DNA of 64,000 bases from Motacilla alba alba (Eukaryota > Chordata > Aves > Passeriformes > Motacillidae), in assembly GCF_015832195.1 (NCBI RefSeq), contig NC_052031.1, forward strand, positions 14,509,850 to 14,573,849. The letters are read 5' to 3'. Position numbers and translations under genes: made by a program. Below the pieces are notes generated by a model. That model saw only the letters and a list, made by a program, of their open reading frames with translations, was not told where the DNA came from and ran no database searches. Position 1 is the stretch's first letter. Every line of letters starts with the position of its first letter. Of the stretch, positions 1 to 12,900 are shown in pieces.

Positions 1-723
1 TCTAAAAGCACTGCAGGAAAAGTTCAACAGTTTTCATGAGGAAAACCTCTTAAAAATTAATGACAAGGTACAGTCCAGCCGAACCAAACTAAGCAAACTT
101 AATTTTGATGTCCATGTTGAACTGCGATACTGCTGCCAGCGTGCAAAATAAAAAAGAGGAGCAGTGCTCTGAATGGAGCTGGAACATGTGGGAAAAGTCA
201 TTTGCTGGTGACACGGAATTAATACGACCAGCAAAGAGGGCACATTTACTTAAACTCCTTGAAGGTAATTTCAGGTATTAAAATGAGTATTCAGCACAAT
301 ATTCAGCCTCTTGGCTAGCCTCTTGCTGAATTTTAAATTTGAAAGCTGGCAATTTGGAACCTGTCAGAAGTCAGTTTATCCCACACACAGTGCTTTGTAC
401 GTGTCTCCTAGTACATGGTGCCATGGTGTCCATGTGTCAAATGCCTTCTTGCAGGTAGCCCGCTGCAATGCTGGGTACATGCCCTGCCTGCAATCCACCC
501 ACAGGCACTGCATGCACATTCCCACATGCAATAGGTAATAGCAATGAAATAGGTACCTGGCATTGAGCAGCCAGGCCCAGTTTCATGTCTACATGGCCTG
601 TTAAGGTCATTGATGTCAATGGCCTCTTAAGGTCATTGATGCATTTGTAGGCCCCCAGCTACACAGGCATTTTGAAGACCACCAGTGTCTGCTGGAGCTT
701 TGCAGCACTGCCCATGAACTGAC
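1..723 (-). other. LAMB4: LAMB4 intron, window edge
   Basis: Intronic on the minus strand downstream of exon 20. It contains a short imperfect tandem copy of ttaaggtcattgatg at about 602-642. No exon recognised. Confidence 0.6.
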
Positions 724-955
724 CTTTCACAGTGGCTTCCAGCGGTGAAGCCGCGGCAATTGAGGCACTCTCCGGTCAGGGGGTCGCACAGCTCCGCGTG
801 GCCATTGCAGAGGCAGGGCCGGCAGTGGGGAAAGCCAAAGTACCCGGCCAGGCAGCGGCTGCAGCGCTGGCCGTCCACCTCCCGGCGGCAGGAGCACTGC
901 CCTGTCACCTGGTCACACAGCGTGCTCAGCGAGCCTTGCGGGTGGCACTCACAGG
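724..955 (-). CDS. LAMB4: LAMB4 coding exon 20 (LE repeats), last exon in window
   Basis: 232 nt, residues about 862-938. Codes [20 protein letters not shown], then [20 protein letters not shown] and [17 protein letters not shown], spanning one LE repeat and part of the next. Acceptor gttttccag, donor gtcagt. GC-rich. It ends with two bases of a codon, so the reading frame must continue outside the window. Confidence 0.94.
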
Positions 956-3900
956 CTGGAAAACACCCAAAGCAAAGCTGTGTCCTTAAAGCATTCCTGC
1001 TAACCCATCTCATCACTGCTCAAAGGCAGCAGGGATGGAAAACCTGTTATTTGTGGGAACATTTTTTCTGTTGCTTGACACATAATCTAGGATTCGAAGC
1101 CCTAAAACATTGGGGTATGCTAGTGGTACTGGTAGTGGTGCTGGCTGCAAGGCACTCACCGTAGCAGCCGTGGAAGCCGAAGCCATAGCTGCCTGCAGAG
1201 CAGGTGTCACAGCAGCGTCCCACGACGTTGGCCTTGCACTGACACTGGCCCCCCAGTTTACTACAGCTGGCATTCAGCGACCCTTGGGGATTGCACTTGC
1301 ATGCTGGCAAGGGGAAAGAAAATCAAAACAGGTTTGGTGGTCAAGGAGTTTTACTGCTCTCATCAGCTTGCAGGTTTCACAATTGAAAATAGGTAGGAAA
1401 GAGCTTGATTATTCTTCTCAGGGGTTCACTAACCTGATGATTGCCATAGTTTAGATCATTTGATGGTGTAGCACCAACAGTGAAGGCACTGCCTTCAGCA
1501 CACATTTGGGGTAGGACAGAAAGGGAGTAGCAAAGTGTAGATCCAAATAGAGACATCCTGAAGTCTAGAAAGATTTGCTATAAATCTGCATCTAGCTGCA
1601 GCACTGGACATAACCTGCAAGCTGCATTTAGTCTGCATCTGTGTACTGTTTGTTTCCTTCTGGACAACTTGGACTAACTTGTTGAGTGAAGATGCTCTGC
1701 TAACCCCCAGAGTATGTTTGCCCAGAATGCTCTGGAAAGCACTAGAAAACCAAAGTGCCACATTTCATTGGAAGAATCTCATCACTTTAGGAATCAGGCC
1801 AATAGGGAGTTAGCTCAGCCCAAGCCTAAATGAGGGGTTCACTGGTTGCACAGCTGTGACCTCATTGCCTGATGTTAAAGTGAGGCATCAATGCTAAAAA
1901 TTGCCCAATCCAAGCAGATGCCATCACTTTGGAGGCATTGCTGCTAGGCTCCCTGAACAAAGCTGGCCACCAAAGTTGCCCAGAAAGGCCCCTCCTGTTA
2001 CTGGAAGTGCAGAGAAGTTCCATTTCTCTGGGACAAATACTTGGGAAATTCCCTGAGCTACTGAGCCCAGCTAGTGGTGGGTCCAGGAAGCTGCCTTGGA
2101 ATTTCAAACCCCACCTGCCGCTGCCTTCTTACTGGAATATCATCAAGGTTTTCTTGGTGAATCTCTTCCAGTACACCAACTTATGTACCACCACGTCTGG
2201 AATCTTACCAAGGCATTCAGCTGGCATGCAGCATTTAGAGAGAGGGCTTGGAAACTTCTCTGTCATTTAACAGCAGCCAGAAAAGAAGGAAAGTTACTGC
2301 CTTGGCCATATGATAAAGGCATCTGATTCAAATGCTTTTCAGAAGACACAAAACCCACTACCATGGTCCCTCTCATGCTGCTCCATGAAGCCCATCAGGA
2401 GTGATGGACTCTGAGATTCATGCCACCAAGAGGTGTTTGCAGCCCACGCCGGGGTCAGCGGGATATACCCTGCACATCCATGGATATCACATGCTGACCA
2501 TCTACCATGCTGACCATCTACCATCTATCTTCACTTCTACATCACTGCAGGCTGAGAGCTCTACAGTCAACATATCCTACAAACTCAAGGAAAAAGCAGC
2601 AACTGCCCAGAAGAGCTGCCTGTGCAGGCTGGTCCTTACCGACGGCGCCGTTGTGGATTCGGGCTGACAGGCTCGCGATGAGCCGTGCGCACGCTTCGGG
2701 CAGGACGTGAGGCCCAACTTCAGATGCAATTTCAATACAGCGATACTTCTGGTACTCATCTAAATCCTTTTCACTGCATAAGTTCTCCACAGATCCAATT
2801 CTGGGAATAAGTCCAAGCTTTGTTGTTAAGAGAGAAAAAAAAATATTTTTGCTTAGATATATTGAAAATCAGAATTTCCCACCTTCTCCTAATGTGCTTT
2901 CCGTTGCAATGACAGAGGCCTGGAGCACTGGGTTTCCAAATATGCAGTTGAGCCATTCTGTCATCTAAATTCACATTTATTCTCTGAAGGTCTAAACATT
3001 CCCTGAGTTCTTCAAATAAGAGAGACTGTTTTTAAAAAAATAAAATTATAATAAGACCTCTGATATATGCTCAGAACTGGTCTTGCTGTGCTGTGTTAGT
3101 GACTCCAAGAGTAGTGTCTGGCCAAAATTTTTACTTGTATTACTGTGATAGGAAAAAATTGGCTGAAGGTTCTATGTCCAAGTATAGCCAGCCCTTGCCA
3201 GGTCCAGTTCTGCAGGAGTAATAAGAGAAATCGACCTAAAAATATTTTTCTCAAGAGAAGGACCCAAAACTAACACCCACTTCCTGACTTGATGAAAACC
3301 TGGGAAATATCTGGAACTGATTCCCAGGAAATACAAGACTAATTTTACTTTTCCAATATAATCTTTAAAAATATCCATGATCCCAACAAATTAGAGATAT
3401 TTAAGAGGAGCTGTAGAAATTTATATCCATAGCCACAGCATCTTATCAGCACATACATATGGACTGTGTTCATAATCAATGAGCAACAGATAGAGATACA
3501 TGCAACCTATGCAACATGTATGACTTGTATTGCTCCATGAAAATTTAACCAGATACAATTCTGCCTTCCCATACAAAAATATGCAAACAATGCCAATGGA
3601 GAAAAACAGAAGCTGAATTTCTATTAAAACACACTATACCTTATTTAAAAGTACTTCTAGTAAGTCTGTAAATAAAAATATCACTGTGTATAAATACAAC
3701 CTCGAGGGACTTGTGACAGAACTACTCACTGAGTCAATCAAGATGAATGATTTTGCCTTTTTGTCAGAGGCAGAGAGCTGGGAAAAATACACATCCACAA
3801 AGTATTCTGTCCCTGGCTCCAGGCAGACTGGAGTTTGCAGAATTGCAATCCTGTTTAGCAGAAATGAAGCACAGTTATAGCCAGGAGACAGGACAAGGCA

Positions 3901-6900
3901 AGTTTACTGAATGTTGTGAGCTCTCCCTTCCCTCTGTGCCTGCAAACTGATGCCTGCAGCCTGGAGCAAGCCCTGCTGCTGTGAGGAGCACACCCAGCCC
4001 CATGCTTGCAGGCTTTGGGAAAGCTGCAGGACTTCTTCCAGATGATTCACTAAATGCAATTTAATCCTGGGGAGATTAAACTGAAAATGGCAGGTTTTAC
4101 TGCTTCTAGCAAGGGGGTTTGCAACTTACTGTTCACATTCATCCCTTCCTGTCCCTATTTGATCAAGACATCCTCTTAGCTTCTCTCTGTTCTTAACACA
4201 GGTCCAAGCTTAAAAGCTGGTTTTGAAAGTAGACTAGGACAGTGACTTTAAGTCAATATTTCCTTTCTATTCTGAAGCAGCTGGAGTTGGATCTTCACCA
4301 GAGCAACCAACCCCAGCTGGATCTCAGGCTGCTTTCCTGGGTTTGGCAAATGTTTGCCAGATTAAGCACTGGGGCATCAGACTTCCTCAGAGCCTATGTA
4401 GTATTGTGGTGTGCCAGCAACAGAAAAGGCCACACGTGTTTCTGATATCCCAACTATCCCACACATGTTGCTCTGCAGTGCTTCAGTAAATGATTTGTAC
4501 ACAGAAGATCTACAGGCAAAAAAGACAGCAACAGTCAGACCTCTTTGTAGCTGGGAGAGGCAACTCATGTGGCTCCTGTGAAGGGACCTTGTTTTTGCAG
4601 TGTTGACCTGACAAGATACCAGCAGTCTGGATGGCAACGCTTGCAAGCCAGTCTTCCAAGAACTATAAATCAAAGACAAAAATTATGGCTATATTTTGTA
4701 TCTGAAAAATCTGCTTTCTCTTTGCAAGTGTTAATGAAAGCCACCTGAATCACTGCACACTGCAGTGACAAGACAGACTTTCTCTTTATTCTTTACAGCA
4801 CTGAAAAACAATGTTATTTGTGAAAAATTCATTGTATTTGCAATAGATAATGAAAAGCAGAGACGGAAATGGGACCTCAGCTGGTTCAAATGGAAACAGC
4901 TCTGTTAGAGTCATTGGAGTTGTTTCTTTTCTTAGCACAGTGTTTTTCTGGAGATATCCCTCATTAGCTGCCTTCTCATACATCTAATAAGAAATAGTAA
5001 ACATAAAAGATTTTGTAACAAATGTATTTAAAACCCAACTCTTCAATCCTCAGACAGAAAAAGCTACCTCAAACTAGCCCACTGAAAAATTGTTCCAATG
5101 TTTCAAGACACTGGGAGATTGTTTTGTCTCAGAGTGCCAGTCAGAGAACAGAACACAATAGACAGCAGGAAAATCTTGAGTTGTGGGACTGTCCCAGAGA
5201 ATTGCAAAAGAGTAAGGAGTATGCAAAAGCTGGTACCAATAAAACACTTGCGTGTGTTTTGGAAGACATGGGTAAGGACTTGAGTTTAACCAGATTTGGA
5301 TTAACAGATTTCCCTAGACATGTCATCATCATTAAGAAATCTTCTCAAGGCACAAAATAGTAATTTGACCATTTTCCTACAATTTTCACACATCTCAGAG
5401 TCCAGATGGAACAACTGGGAAGCAGGATGCCTGCAAAAGGCCTGGATAAGTATCTACACAGGTTACTCCTGCCTGTACACATTTTACTGCGCAAAAAATC
5501 CCAGCTAGGAGTACAGGATGCTTGTCTAAAAGGACCTGCATTTTCCATGCAGTTTTTGAGTAGAGGTCCAGTCCAAATAAAGGTGCCAAAAGAGAAACAT
5601 TCAGGAGATGAAATCTTGGCCAATGCTTAGAAAACACTTTTAATGCTGATTTTTCATATTTGAGTGGAAAGGGTTAAGGGGGTCAGTGGAGGACACATTA
5701 CTTGGTTGGTAAGGCAATTTGTTAATTTGGGTGAAAAACCAAGCAATTTTAATTTTAGTTTTAAAGAGTAGGACAAGTTGCTCATCTAATTATTTACAAA
5801 ATAGACCTTACACCTATCACAACATCCCAAGACACACAAGACATCACAAGTACCTCGGGCTCATAGCGAACTGTGATGTCAAAGTCCATAGCAAAGGGAA
5901 CATTGCTGATGACAAATCTCAGCCCAGCTCCGCTGGGCACGCGGGCGAAGCCGTGTCCTGTCCATGTGACATCCCGACCAGCGCTGGGCTGCCGGAGCAC
6001 CAGCGCCAGATCCCAGTCCTGTCCAACCTGCATCGCACCCTGCAGAGACACACGGGCATCTTCAACAACGCACAGAGTCAAATTACAAAAGAAACAAAGT
6101 CAGAAAAAAATAAAGGAAATATTTTTGCCACATTGTTTACTTATTTTAGCCATCAGTCTCACTTTCTGAACAAGCTTGAGATTGACAATCTAAGAACTCT
6201 CCCAAAGGTAGGATATCTGGGGACACATGTAAAGGGAAGCTTCCTATAACTTTGCAGCAACAGCAATAAGAGGGACCAGAATAATCCACTCACCTCTGAA
6301 TATTTGCCATCTCCAAACATTCACATTGCAAACCTTAAATAAAGTAAGCCTGATTTCATACATGGCTGGACCATTCCATTATAGGAAAGATACGTAAATA
6401 TCAGTACTTACAATGGCTGCATTTAAGTGCAGGAGGTACCATGCTAATGCCTTGGTAAACTTGTTGGAAATGTCTTGCAACCAAAAAAGAAAATTACCTT
6501 TCATAAGGAATTTTCTCTTCCAAAAATTCATGGAACTTGAGTCTACAAAGGCACCGGACACAGCAGAGCAAGCCTGTCAGTGTGAATAATAAAATGTCCA
6601 ACCCAACTGTGTACCAAAAAATTTATTTGTGTCAGGATTGTAATGTCTAAGACTGCAAATCCCATGCGCTCAGACATTTCCTTGCCCTTTGTTACAAAAT
6701 AAAATGTTATTATTTCATCTAAACTTAAGTAACTGCTCAAGTACCAATTTACCTGTTCCAGTCCAGATTTCCTTACAGTTCGTTTCTTATTCCTGTTTAA
6801 CACAATCTTTCCATTTTCAATCATGAACTCATAGCCTTTCTTCTGGAAGTAGATGTCACACCTTGGAAGAGTGCTTGGCTGAACCTATGAAGTAATAAAA

Positions 6901-9900
6901 GAGGAGCAGCACTGTCTTGACAATGTTGAAGGGCGGTAAGCAAGTAAATGAAAATCCACATTCTTAAAACAAGATCTATTCTCACTGAGAGAAACTCTAA
7001 ACTGTGGCCCAGCAGCTGCTGGAAACCCTTTTCCCTCACTTCCTTAAAATTAACTTGCACTTTTCCCTCATAAGCTATGTCCCAGACATCTGTTTTCCAT
7101 TTAATTATTTGACTGTAGGATAATAACTGATTGTGATTATAGCTAAATATTTGTGGATGCGACCTGCAAATAAACATTTTTTTATTATTCCTTATGTATA
7201 GTTTCTGTACAACATGTCAGAGAAAAAATGTTAGCAAAAGCATAGTCAGAGGAAGAGATGCATTCCAGGCTTGCACTCAGCATGGGGAACAACTACCCCC
7301 ATGTTAAAGGGGGGAAAAAAATTAATTTTTCTAAAAACATTACAGATGGATGCCAAATTCTTGAGGAAATTAGGCTACAATCAATGATGTTATATAAGGC
7401 AGAAGGAATTAGGCCAATGGAGCAGAGAGCAATTTGATTCTTCCCTTGCTGGAGATTCCCAGAAACAAAACATTTAATGAGAGCTATTGGCAACTCAAAT
7501 ACTTTCCTCTAATTTAAATAATTAAATTTATTTCTCTGATTCATGATAGACCAGCCTGCACTTGAGAAGCAGCAAGGGCAGCTTTGCAGGTTATACCACG
7601 CTGTAATGACTGTCCCTTTTTAACAGCCACAGTTACGGAATAGTCATGTCCACAAAAAACAAAGACAAACTGACAATGGTCAAGGGGCTTGTTTTGCATT
7701 TTGCTGCTGAAGAACTGCTCCCCAGGCAGGGCTCTCCTCCTCAGCCTCATCTCCCATGTGACCACTGCAATGATCCCCTCTCAGTACAACACCCAAAAAG
7801 CCAAATACCTACCAAGGGTGCAGAGCCAGAAAGGGGCCTTGCATGCTCAGCTTCATAAATATAATAGTCCAGGGGTAGAAAGAAGTACCCTGGAGCTGGC
7901 TCGTTGCACTGGCGGCTCACGATGTTGGGCAGACACTCGCACTGACCGTCCTGCAGCGAGCACCTGCGGGAGGAGGTGGAAAAGGGAGGACATCAGAGTG
8001 GCACAGCTGGGTCCTCACAGCATGAGGGCAGCTCACACCCACCCTTGTTCCACCTTTGCTTAATTTCTCTCATTGCTGGATTACCTCCATTACTAAACTT
8101 CTTCCTATCATCCACCTCCTCTGTTTCTGATGCTGAATTTATTCAATGCTACTTTTCCATGACTTCAGAGTTCACAACCTCCTTTGTCTTTGTCTGTTCC
8201 ATACCTGAAGCACTGATCCTTTTGTTTCCTGAGCATCTGTTACTGTCTATTACTGTATCATTTCTTGTATCTTTTTCAATAAGAATCACTCTATCACAAT
8301 TCTTAATAATCTGTCAGCCACAATTATGGAGGCCAGGCATGAACTCAGAAGGAGTGATGTGATATTGAATGTTTTCAGACGCTTACACGTATATTTAACA
8401 CACCAGGTGGTTTACCTGCTCACAAAGAGCTGCTCTACAGCATGGAATTGTGTGCTCCTCTGTCTGAAGCCTAACAGCAGTAGTGAAGACCCCTGCCCAA
8501 CAGATTTTTGGAGTAGTCCAATTGAAACCAACCTTGCTTCTAAAATTATACATTTTAAATAGGACCCAGAAAAAAAAATTCTAGCATTGAAGGTAGGAAG
8601 CTAAGTTAAAAATCTCACCTCTAACTTCTAATTTCTAATAATATTAGGGCCTCTGGTTTTCTCAAAGCATGTTTTATATTTCATATTAAAGACCTCTAGG
8701 GTCAACCAGATTTGAGGTTGGCTTCAAAGGAAATAGGTAAATCCCCTTACCACAAATAAATTTCCAATATCTCCACCCAACTTTACACTGTTTGTATGTG
8801 ATGAAATTCCATCTACATTCTATTTTCCTATCTGTACTGTGACTGTATTAATCTAACCAGAAAATCTAGCCTAAGAGTTTATAAAAATTAAAACCAAGAA
8901 GGAACTTGGAGAACTTTAACTTACAAGTTATTTTGGGATCCACCAATATCACAGTCACATTGGGAACAGCCATACAAGCTGCTGCCAAGACCCCAGTATC
9001 CTGCCTGGTATAAAAAGAAAGGTTCTTTTATGGCAAATTTTTAAGTATGCAAAGCAAAACAAAACTAGTTCTGCTGGATGAACAATGGAGCACTACTGTG
9101 CTTGGCCATGGGAGATGGCTCCTCTTACCAGATAGCAGGGGTGCCCAGCCACTGCAAGAGCCAGATATTTACCCACTTGTACAAGCAAATTGCTCTGTAA
9201 ACAGCTAAGATGGATCAAGGACATAATTTTGCATTTCCTTTCCTTCCTGGGAGTGCTCCTCCCCCTGCAATTTGGTTGCACAAATATTTGGGAGCAGTGA
9301 AAGAAAAGCAGACGTGTCAATGCAAATTGGGAGCATAAAGCTATGAAATTATTTTGAATTTTTGACTAATTGTTTACTTTTCTGGTAATGGAAAGGTGTG
9401 AGATGGGTGAGGAGACTTCCACAACCACATGCAGAAGCGAAACCAAAAACTGAGTACGTACAAGGCATCTCTCACAGCGCTGCCCTGTGGTGAACCTCTG
9501 GCAGAGGCACTCTCCCGTGGCAGGATCACAGACGGAGAAGGGCAAACTGCCCAAGGGATCGCAGTTGCAGGCTGCAGGGACAGAAAAGTGCAGTTACCTC
9601 TGCAGGGCCCAGTGACGGCCCAGGGGTGGCATTTATGTTAGATGTGGCATCAGCATGACAGGCAGCCTCCATCCTCCACACAGACACCCTGCAGATGAAT
9701 GTGTCCTGGCACCCTCCAGCCCTCAAACTGCCCTTGGAAATGGACAATTTCCTCGGTGGAATCCTCTCTGGGGGGAGCAGAGGCACTGGCAGAAGGCCTC
9801 AGCAGTGGTTTGCCAAGTGCTGGGTACTGATCTGCACGGCAGTCCTTGTGTGTGGCTGAGCACCTGGTGTGGGTAAATGCGCTCACAAACCCACAGTGCA

Positions 9901-12900
9901 CCTGGGCAGGGGAGGGATGTGCTTTCACCAAGCCTTTCTCCGAGGAATGGTTGGCTGGAAGTTCTTTTGGCAAGGCAGTAGCTCCTGTCATCTCAATATC
10001 CCTTTTCAATTAAGTTGCATATTTAATAACCTTTCTATTAACAACAGCCTGATCTGTTATGTTATCCTATGCATTCTGTAAGTGATTTTGCATTGTTTCA
10101 GTCTTGGATGCTGCACCAGAAACCTTGAATTTTGTTGATGTTAAATTACAGTAGGCAACTGGCTATTTTGTGACTCAAGTAGAGCATTAGCGTGTGGATC
10201 TGTGCATTCAACTACCTCCATGCCTCAAAAACGCTTTGGAAAGGAGACTGGAAGAGGTGCTTTACATACGCTGGCAGCCCAGGGGGTCGCTGCTGCTCAG
10301 CCCGTAGTAGTTCGCCTTGCACTTGTCGCAGCGAGCGCCCTCCACGTTCTCCTTGCAAGGGCAGCGCCCCGCCACCGTGCCCAGCGCGGGGTCCGTGCGG
10401 CTCTCGCACACGCCCCCGGGCAAGCTACCCTCGGGGTCACAGCTGCACGCTGCAGGCAGGGTCAGGGAGACACACAAAAAAAGCACAGGTAGATGTAAGC
10501 ATGAAAATGTAATTACAGAGCTGCTGGTGATCTGCCTTGCCTCCTTAAGGACTTCTCATGGCAAGCAATTGCTACAATTAAATAACAACCAGAGCGTTTT
10601 CTCCATCCTGTGTTAATAATGAATTTAGGTCATCTTTCAGAAGAAGAGCTTTCATGTCTGAAAGATTATTTTTCTCGCATTTGGCAGGTATCTAGCAAAA
10701 GTTATTTACTCCTCCCATCATTTTGGAGCCTCTTCTGTAATCGCTGAAGGTCACAGAAGCAACATCACTACTGCTATTCATATTTATATTTATCTTGTTC
10801 AAGGAAAAAGATAGCTTTGCTGGATTTCTAAGCTCTGTTCAGCAAGGAGTTGGAATATGCAGCTCTTCACAACGGTGGTTGCAGGATACTGTAATGCAGC
10901 TGCTTAGTAGGGCAGTTTGGATGTCATGGGTTTGGTAACATTTTTACAACCATGTGGACATTTAAGCATGGGAGCTCAGAGCAAAGGGAACCAGAACAGC
11001 CCTGCTTTGGGTCACTCTTACAGAAGTTGAAAAGGCAAGCTTACGGAGGCATGGCCGAGGATCTGAGATGACTTTGAGTGGATCCTGGTAGAAGGAAGGT
11101 TTGCACCTGTCGCAGTGCTGGCCCGTGGTGTTGTCCTGGCAGTCCTCACAAACGCCACCGCTGACCCCACCGCTGGCCTGGTACACAGCCATGTCAAAGT
11201 GGCACCTGCTGGAGTGGCTGTTGCAGTTACAACCTGAAACCAAAGCAAACAGCGGGGTATTTCACATCATGTAAATGTTGTGGTCTGGCCACATTGCTGT
11301 CTGCACTTAACACAAGGTTACTGGTTACTTGTATGATTTCAGTGCCTAGCAAGATTATTCCCAGGCCTTGTGTGTGACAGCTGGGGGAAAAAAATTGGAA
11401 TCTTCAGACAGAACTGTATCCTAAACTTGGAAATGCAGGTGAGTGTTCCTGATATGCAGTGGGGAACATTGCTCTGCTGAAGAAATCTCCAGCTGAATAT
11501 TTGTGACAGATCCTAATAAATTATTCTTGTGTATATTGCGTTACTCATTATTATGGAAATGAATAATTTAGCCTTGTCTAAATTCTTGAAACAGCTCTTC
11601 CTCTTGTAGGATAACCCTGTACTTGTGAATGCAGGAATCTGTTTTTCTGGATGAGGCATGAAAAAGTCTCACTTCCAGAAACCTGGCCATCCCCTTATGG
11701 ATTGGACTAGGATTGTGCCACACGCACTCCTGGCTATTAAAAAGGAAAATATCATGTTTGAGTTACGTTTGCAAGCATTATCTTGTGTCCCTTCAGCTGG
11801 CCTCCAGGGAGCATCATTGTAGAAATCTTTACATCTTTCACAAGAGAAACCTTCAGTGTTATGGTGGCAGATACATCTCCCATGGACCTGTAATGTGATG
11901 AGAACAGAGAGCAGAGAAGGTGACAAAAAAGGAGAGGAGAGGAGAGGAGAGGAGAGGAGAGGAGAGGAGAGGAGAGGAGAGGAGAGGAGAGGAGAGGAGA
12001 GGAGAGGAGAGGAGAGGAGAGATATTTGTTTAAGGTATGTCAGCAAGATCAGGAAAATTTGAAGCTCTTTGGCTCCCTCAGCTGACATAATTTTCAATTA
12101 TTTGAGTAAAAGATCTGGAGAATCCCTCCAAACATTAACCAAATAGTTTTAAAGCCACTGAGCAACATTTAGAAAAAAATTACTGAAAGAGATATCAAAG
12201 GAGACATCAGCATTTTAGATTATTTCTCTCTCTCCCTATATGTCTTTATATTGTGATACATATTTTCCAGGAGAAAAAAAACTCTTGTTCCCAGAGGGAA
12301 AAAACTTGCAATCACATTATTGGAATTTTTAATAATCCATTTTTCATGGATTAGCTTTGCATTATCAACTATTCTTTGTGCCAATGCCTCCTCTCCCACT
12401 GCAGAGCCTCCAAGCCCAGCTGGAGTGTGGAATGCACCCAACAAGTGGCCATTCAAGTCTGCACATGCCATAGGCTGCTTACTGCATTACATTTGCACCA
12501 TTACAGCTCTGGAATTTTGCTGCTATTATCAACACGTCTTGTCCCAGTTGCTTTTGAAACACCACAGTAGTGCCAACAAAGACAGCTTCTGTGCATTCCA
12601 ACCCCGGGTTTTAAAGGAAGAGTCTGCATTGAAACATTTAACAACTAGCAGCTGCAAATGGCCAACCCAAAGACTATGAGAGATCTTCCTTCAGCTCCCT
12701 CCCTCCTTCTCTTCCTTCTCACAAACACCAATCAAGACTCCCCTTTTCGGAGACAGCGTTAAGGACGCACCATCCCAGACTGATGGAAAACATCTCCCCG
12801 TAGGTTCTGCATGGAATCACACTGGCTGGCATGGCCATTGCAAAAGCAGCTGCCCCGCACAACCATCTCATAGATGGCATAGTAGTACTTCTCAAGGGGA

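Noticed and set aside
2883..3025. Minus-strand exon-like block with good acceptor and donor in the LAMB4 intron
   Set aside because: It is 143 nt long, so inserting it between exons 17 and 18, which join in phase 0, would shift the frame. It resembles nothing in laminins.
4786..4983. Minus-strand 65-codon open frame near LAMB4 exon 16
   Set aside because: No laminin similarity, and the LF domain is already complete in phase without it.
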